Below, piece after piece: positions 61,459 through 64,000 of a stretch of DNA of 64,000 bases. The stretch comes from Amphirosellinia nigrospora (taxonomy: Eukaryota > Ascomycota > Sordariomycetes > Xylariales > Xylariaceae): assembly GCA_004123355.1 (NCBI GenBank), contig SCHM01000001.1:13154193-13218192 (forward strand), in the 5' to 3' direction. The notes under the pieces are model-generated. The model did not search any database. It saw only the letters and a program-made list of their open reading frames with translations, and was not told where the DNA came from. Within the stretch, counting starts at the first letter, position 1. Each line of letters opens with the position of its first letter. The translations under genes were made by a program, and so were the position numbers.

Positions 61459-61929
61459 CTAGCCATTGTCACACATGGCTAAGTCACCCGGAGTCCTAGA
61501 AGAAGAGGTATGAGTTATAATAATCTCGTGGTACGGACCCCTCTCGAGGAGCAGTCCTAGGAGCCCCTTGGATTCAGCTATGAGGGGGCTGCGGGACTTT
61601 AAAGAGATTATTAATTGAATAGTAGAAGCTTCAGTATGGCATGGAGCATTTTTTCCAGCACGACATGCCTTACAATTCCTACAAGGAGCCGGTCCGGCAG
61701 CTATAATTCCATCCAATTCTGCTCGCATATAAGTATCTTCATTGGCTAGTCGTGCCATCTTTTTTAGCACCAGCTTTGCTTGCTCACGAATTTCTCGCTC
61801 CAAATCCTCCACGTACTTCACTCGTCCTTTTATATCGTGCTTGTGAAAACGATCGTCAAGCTCCTTAGTAACCTTGGCGGTATACATGGCGTCACGCTCC
61901 GGGTCACGCTCGGTGTCAGGTAATGCCAT
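61459..61929 (-). CDS. Small protein with charged helix and Cys cluster
   Basis: From ATG 61929, 156 residues. MALPDTERDPERDAMYTAKV and KYVEDLEREIREQAKLVLKK form a charged, probably helical N-terminal half. Then comes GPAPCRNCKACRAGKNAPCH, a C-x2-C-x2-C-x6-C-H cluster able to bind zinc. The C-terminal part (LIISLKSRSPLIAESKGLL) is less convincing and may be read-through past a lost splice site. An upstream in-frame ATG at 62094 would add 55 residues. Family not recognised. The helix-plus-cysteine layout resembles some fungal transcription-factor or transposon-encoded proteins, without proof. Confidence 0.4.
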   Translation of the reverse strand: MALPDTERDPERDAMYTAKVTKELDDRFHKHDIKGRVKYVEDLEREIREQAKLVLKKMARLANEDTYMRAELDGIIAAGPAPCRNCKACRAGKNAPCHTEASTIQLIISLKSRSPLIAESKGLLGLLLERGPYHEIIITHTSSSRTPGDLAMCDNG

Positions 61930-62732
61930 GATGTGTGTATTGTTGATGTAGAGGTGATGGAGGGACCTAGTGCCCCAGCACTGTGAGTACTCTATATATA
62001 CATGGTGTAGGCCGTACCTGCCTACACTCGGCGTCGTCAAGCACGTCCTCAATGACCAGGGGCTTGAGAACTTTATATTTATGCACTTGAGCATAAGCCC
62101 TTGTCACACACCGGGTGGTATCCATAAGGTTCCAAGTTACCTCACCTAGCAATGAACACGTGGGTTCCACGCTAGTGGGACAATCACGATTGTTGATAGC
62201 ATCATAGGCAAACTTGCCCAGGCAGTGAATTTGCCTACCTATTCACCTAGAGCACTTGAAGGCAGCGGGTGCCCTCGTTACAGCTATTTACTTGCTCTTC
62301 GATTGATACCATCTTGCAAAGAATTCCAGTGCTCCTTCAATCTCTTCTCTCTGGCGACTTGCATCCTGCTTGTTTACACCCAGCTTCATTGGCACAGCTG
62401 TTACTGCGCCGTTCTTTGTTACTTCAGTCTTTCTTTCTTCGGTACCAACGGACACAGAGAAGACCGAGGCGCTTTCCACCGCCACCCACGACATGGCTTC
62501 TACAAGTAGATGCTGGCCATTCGCAGCACCCAGCCCACTCGTCGCGACGACAGTCCCGAGGGATCTGTCTCGATACTACCGGGACGACGATTGGAGGCCG
62601 CCACGCGATCTCAGTGCGTACTTCTCAGAGCCCTGTTCTTATATTGGCAGCATGCAGAGCACAAGATTCCCTTCTAGGACAAGAGGGTGTCTAGAGCTTC
62701 TGAAATCCTCACAACACACACGCTCTAGATGA
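61930..62732. other. Between two orphan ORFs
   Basis: A plus frame with MASTSRCWPFAAPSP and DLSRYYRDDDWRPPRDLSAY (62493-62729) could be an upstream exon of the tyrosine/proline-rich ORF that follows; otherwise no gene. Confidence 0.3.
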
Positions 62733-63110
62733 TGGCAACTGACCCTGAGTATTGCAGTGATTCCATTACAGTACCCTCCTCAATACCCATTTCCGATGCC
62801 AGGCTATAACGCAATGCCAGTCTACCATTCCACACCAGGCTACTATCCTGCGCCGAACTACCAATATGCGCAGGGCTACAATAATGCGCAGGGCTACAAT
62901 AATGCGCAGGGCTACAATAATGCATGGGGCTACCAGCCTGCACAATGGCAAACGTGGCCAAACTACCACCAACCTATAGCTATGCCTTCGCAATCGATGC
63001 CTATGCTTCCGGCGCCTTCGACGATGGTACCTTATCCAACGGCACATCCTGGATACCAGGCGCCAACTTATCACTACGGTCCTCCCACCTACCAATATCC
63101 CTGGGTATAG
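62733..63110 (+). CDS. Tyr/Pro/Gln-rich low-complexity ORF, 5' end uncertain
   Basis: Open from 62733 to the TAG at 63108-63110. Text such as YPPQYPFPMPGYNAMPVYHS, three AQGYNN units (62868-62921), WGYQPAQWQTWPNYHQPI and APTYHYGPPTYQYPWV is prion-like or adhesive-type low complexity. There is no ATG before codon 22; an acceptor-like CATTACAG at 62763-62770 suggests an upstream exon. Function unknown. Confidence 0.4.
   Translation, partial: WQLTLSIAVIPLQYPPQYPFPMPGYNAMPVYHSTPGYYPAPNYQYAQGYNNAQGYNNAQGYNNAWGYQPAQWQTWPNYHQPIAMPSQSMPMLPAPSTMVPYPTAHPGYQAPTYHYGPPTYQYPWV
62868..62921 (+). repeat. 18-bp tandem repeat encoding AQGYNN
   Basis: Three perfect units of GCGCAGGGCTACAATAAT in the Tyr/Pro-rich ORF, followed by a diverged fourth (AWGYQP). 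Confidence 0.9.
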
Positions 63111-64000
63111 CACTCTCCCGCCTCCTTGTTACGAAGACATAACATCATCAAACGGGCCGCCACCGTGGGCAGGGGGTAGGACGGCCCGTGCTAGGGAAGA
63201 CTCGAGGGACGCACCCTGAAGAAGTTTGCTGGGGTCGACGTGGAAGGGATGGGCGTCGTTGGGATATTACTTGTAGGGACATGGGATTTGGGTTTAGGGA
63301 GGCATGAATATTTAGGGGGTTGATTCACTGCGATGGGATGCCCTGGCGTATGGTGATAAACCTCATGCATGTCTGGTACCTGCATAAGCATAGGGCGAAC
63401 GCTACGAAGAGCGATCTGATTTACAACTAATGCTATGCATCAGCAATTATGGAGTTTCGGAGGCTACGTAAATAGAAAAGCGCTCAAATCTACATATAAT
63501 GCGACTGTGTTCGGTCCGAGGATCGCGTACTCGTGAGGTGGGAACAGGCGAAGTTTCCTTTCAAACAAGTGTGCCTCTTATTTGGACTTGCATTTGATAC
63601 GTTGTATTCAAGTTGGAGAGTGGTGGTTGGAGGCTCTTTGAAAGGCGGAATATGCCGGTGTTGAGGAAGTTTCTCAAGTTCCACCTAGCTAGGGGAGCGC
63701 TCGAGCCAGATGACGATCTTTGCACCGAGTCCCTGGCCAGGATAGAACGTCAAACAGTGTTTGTTGTGAATACCGTACTAGCATAAACGTCAACAGGTTG
63801 TTTCACCCGTCGATGGGCGGTGTTAGAAGAGTTGTCAACCCTGTTGCACCGCATACTTATACCTCTTCCGCTTTCAGTTACAAGTGGCGACCGCCTTTGG
63901 ACAATGTAGCTCCGAAGCTCCCGAAGCCCATGAGGCAATCACTGACCATTGGCATTCTCCGGATTGCGAGCGTGTGCGAGCTCTACCTCGGATGCCACCA
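63111..64000. other. Right edge, no gene seen
   Basis: Small frames only. A C/G-rich stretch around 63150-63260 and otherwise mixed composition; a gene starting beyond the right edge cannot be excluded. Confidence 0.4.

Overview
This is a stretch of nuclear DNA from a filamentous ascomycete, most likely a Sordariomycete (inference). The supporting signs are genes with short introns (about 50-120 bp) that start GTRNGT, end YAG and carry CTAAC/CTGAC branch sites; Pezizomycotina-type proteins (an AHC1-like ADA-complex protein, a HeLo-like N-terminal domain protein, an ascomycete laccase ending DSGV, Dal5-type MFS transporter); long pyrimidine-rich leaders; and many copies of a TACCTAGGTA-type intergenic palindrome. 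There are no operons, and no CRISPR, rRNA or convincing tRNA genes.

Layout. 1-6.5 kb is a degraded, repeat-bearing flank: a C2H2 zinc-finger gene running off the left edge, a 24-bp minisatellite, and a short-chain dehydrogenase pseudogene whose two halves lie on opposite strands. 6.5-7.4 kb holds a damaged F-box gene. 9.3-16.5 kb is a housekeeping block: choline-phosphate cytidylyltransferase, Tctex-1 dynein light chain, Vtc1 and an Alba-type nucleic-acid binding protein. 20.5-22.3 kb is an AHC1-like gene, facing the RSP5/Nedd4 ubiquitin ligase (24.9-27.7 kb). 30 kb is ribosomal protein eL43. 31.8-35.3 kb is a HeLo-like/TPR-like protein gene with no visible NTPase, followed by a D-2-hydroxyacid dehydrogenase and a large SNF2-family helicase (37.5-41.7 kb). 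A Dal5-type MFS transporter (42.8-45.1 kb) and a laccase (46.9-49.0 kb) follow. After a 5.7-kb gene desert come a HAD-family hydrolase divergent from ribosomal protein uL18 (RPL5), an unrecognised coiled-coil protein gene, and an AT-rich tail with three orphan ORFs.

How the parts relate. Most neighbours are unrelated housekeeping genes in mixed orientations; I see no biosynthetic cluster. Several clearly conserved genes (RPL5, PCT1, laccase, MFS transporter, hydroxyacid dehydrogenase, Alba, HAD) can be read through only by allowing 1-2 base indels, usually a base lost from a short run, often of G or C. VTC1, RPL43 and the Tctex-1 coding exons are clean, and RSP5 has a single break. This looks more like residual consensus error than mass pseudogenisation. 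The short-chain dehydrogenase (inversion plus stops) and the F-box gene (in-frame stop) look truly damaged.

The most noteworthy observations are the dehydrogenase split by an apparent intron-breakpoint inversion, the strongly over-represented 10-bp palindrome, a 150-bp dispersed repeat present twice, the tandemly duplicated zinc finger, and the HeLo-like/TPR-like protein.
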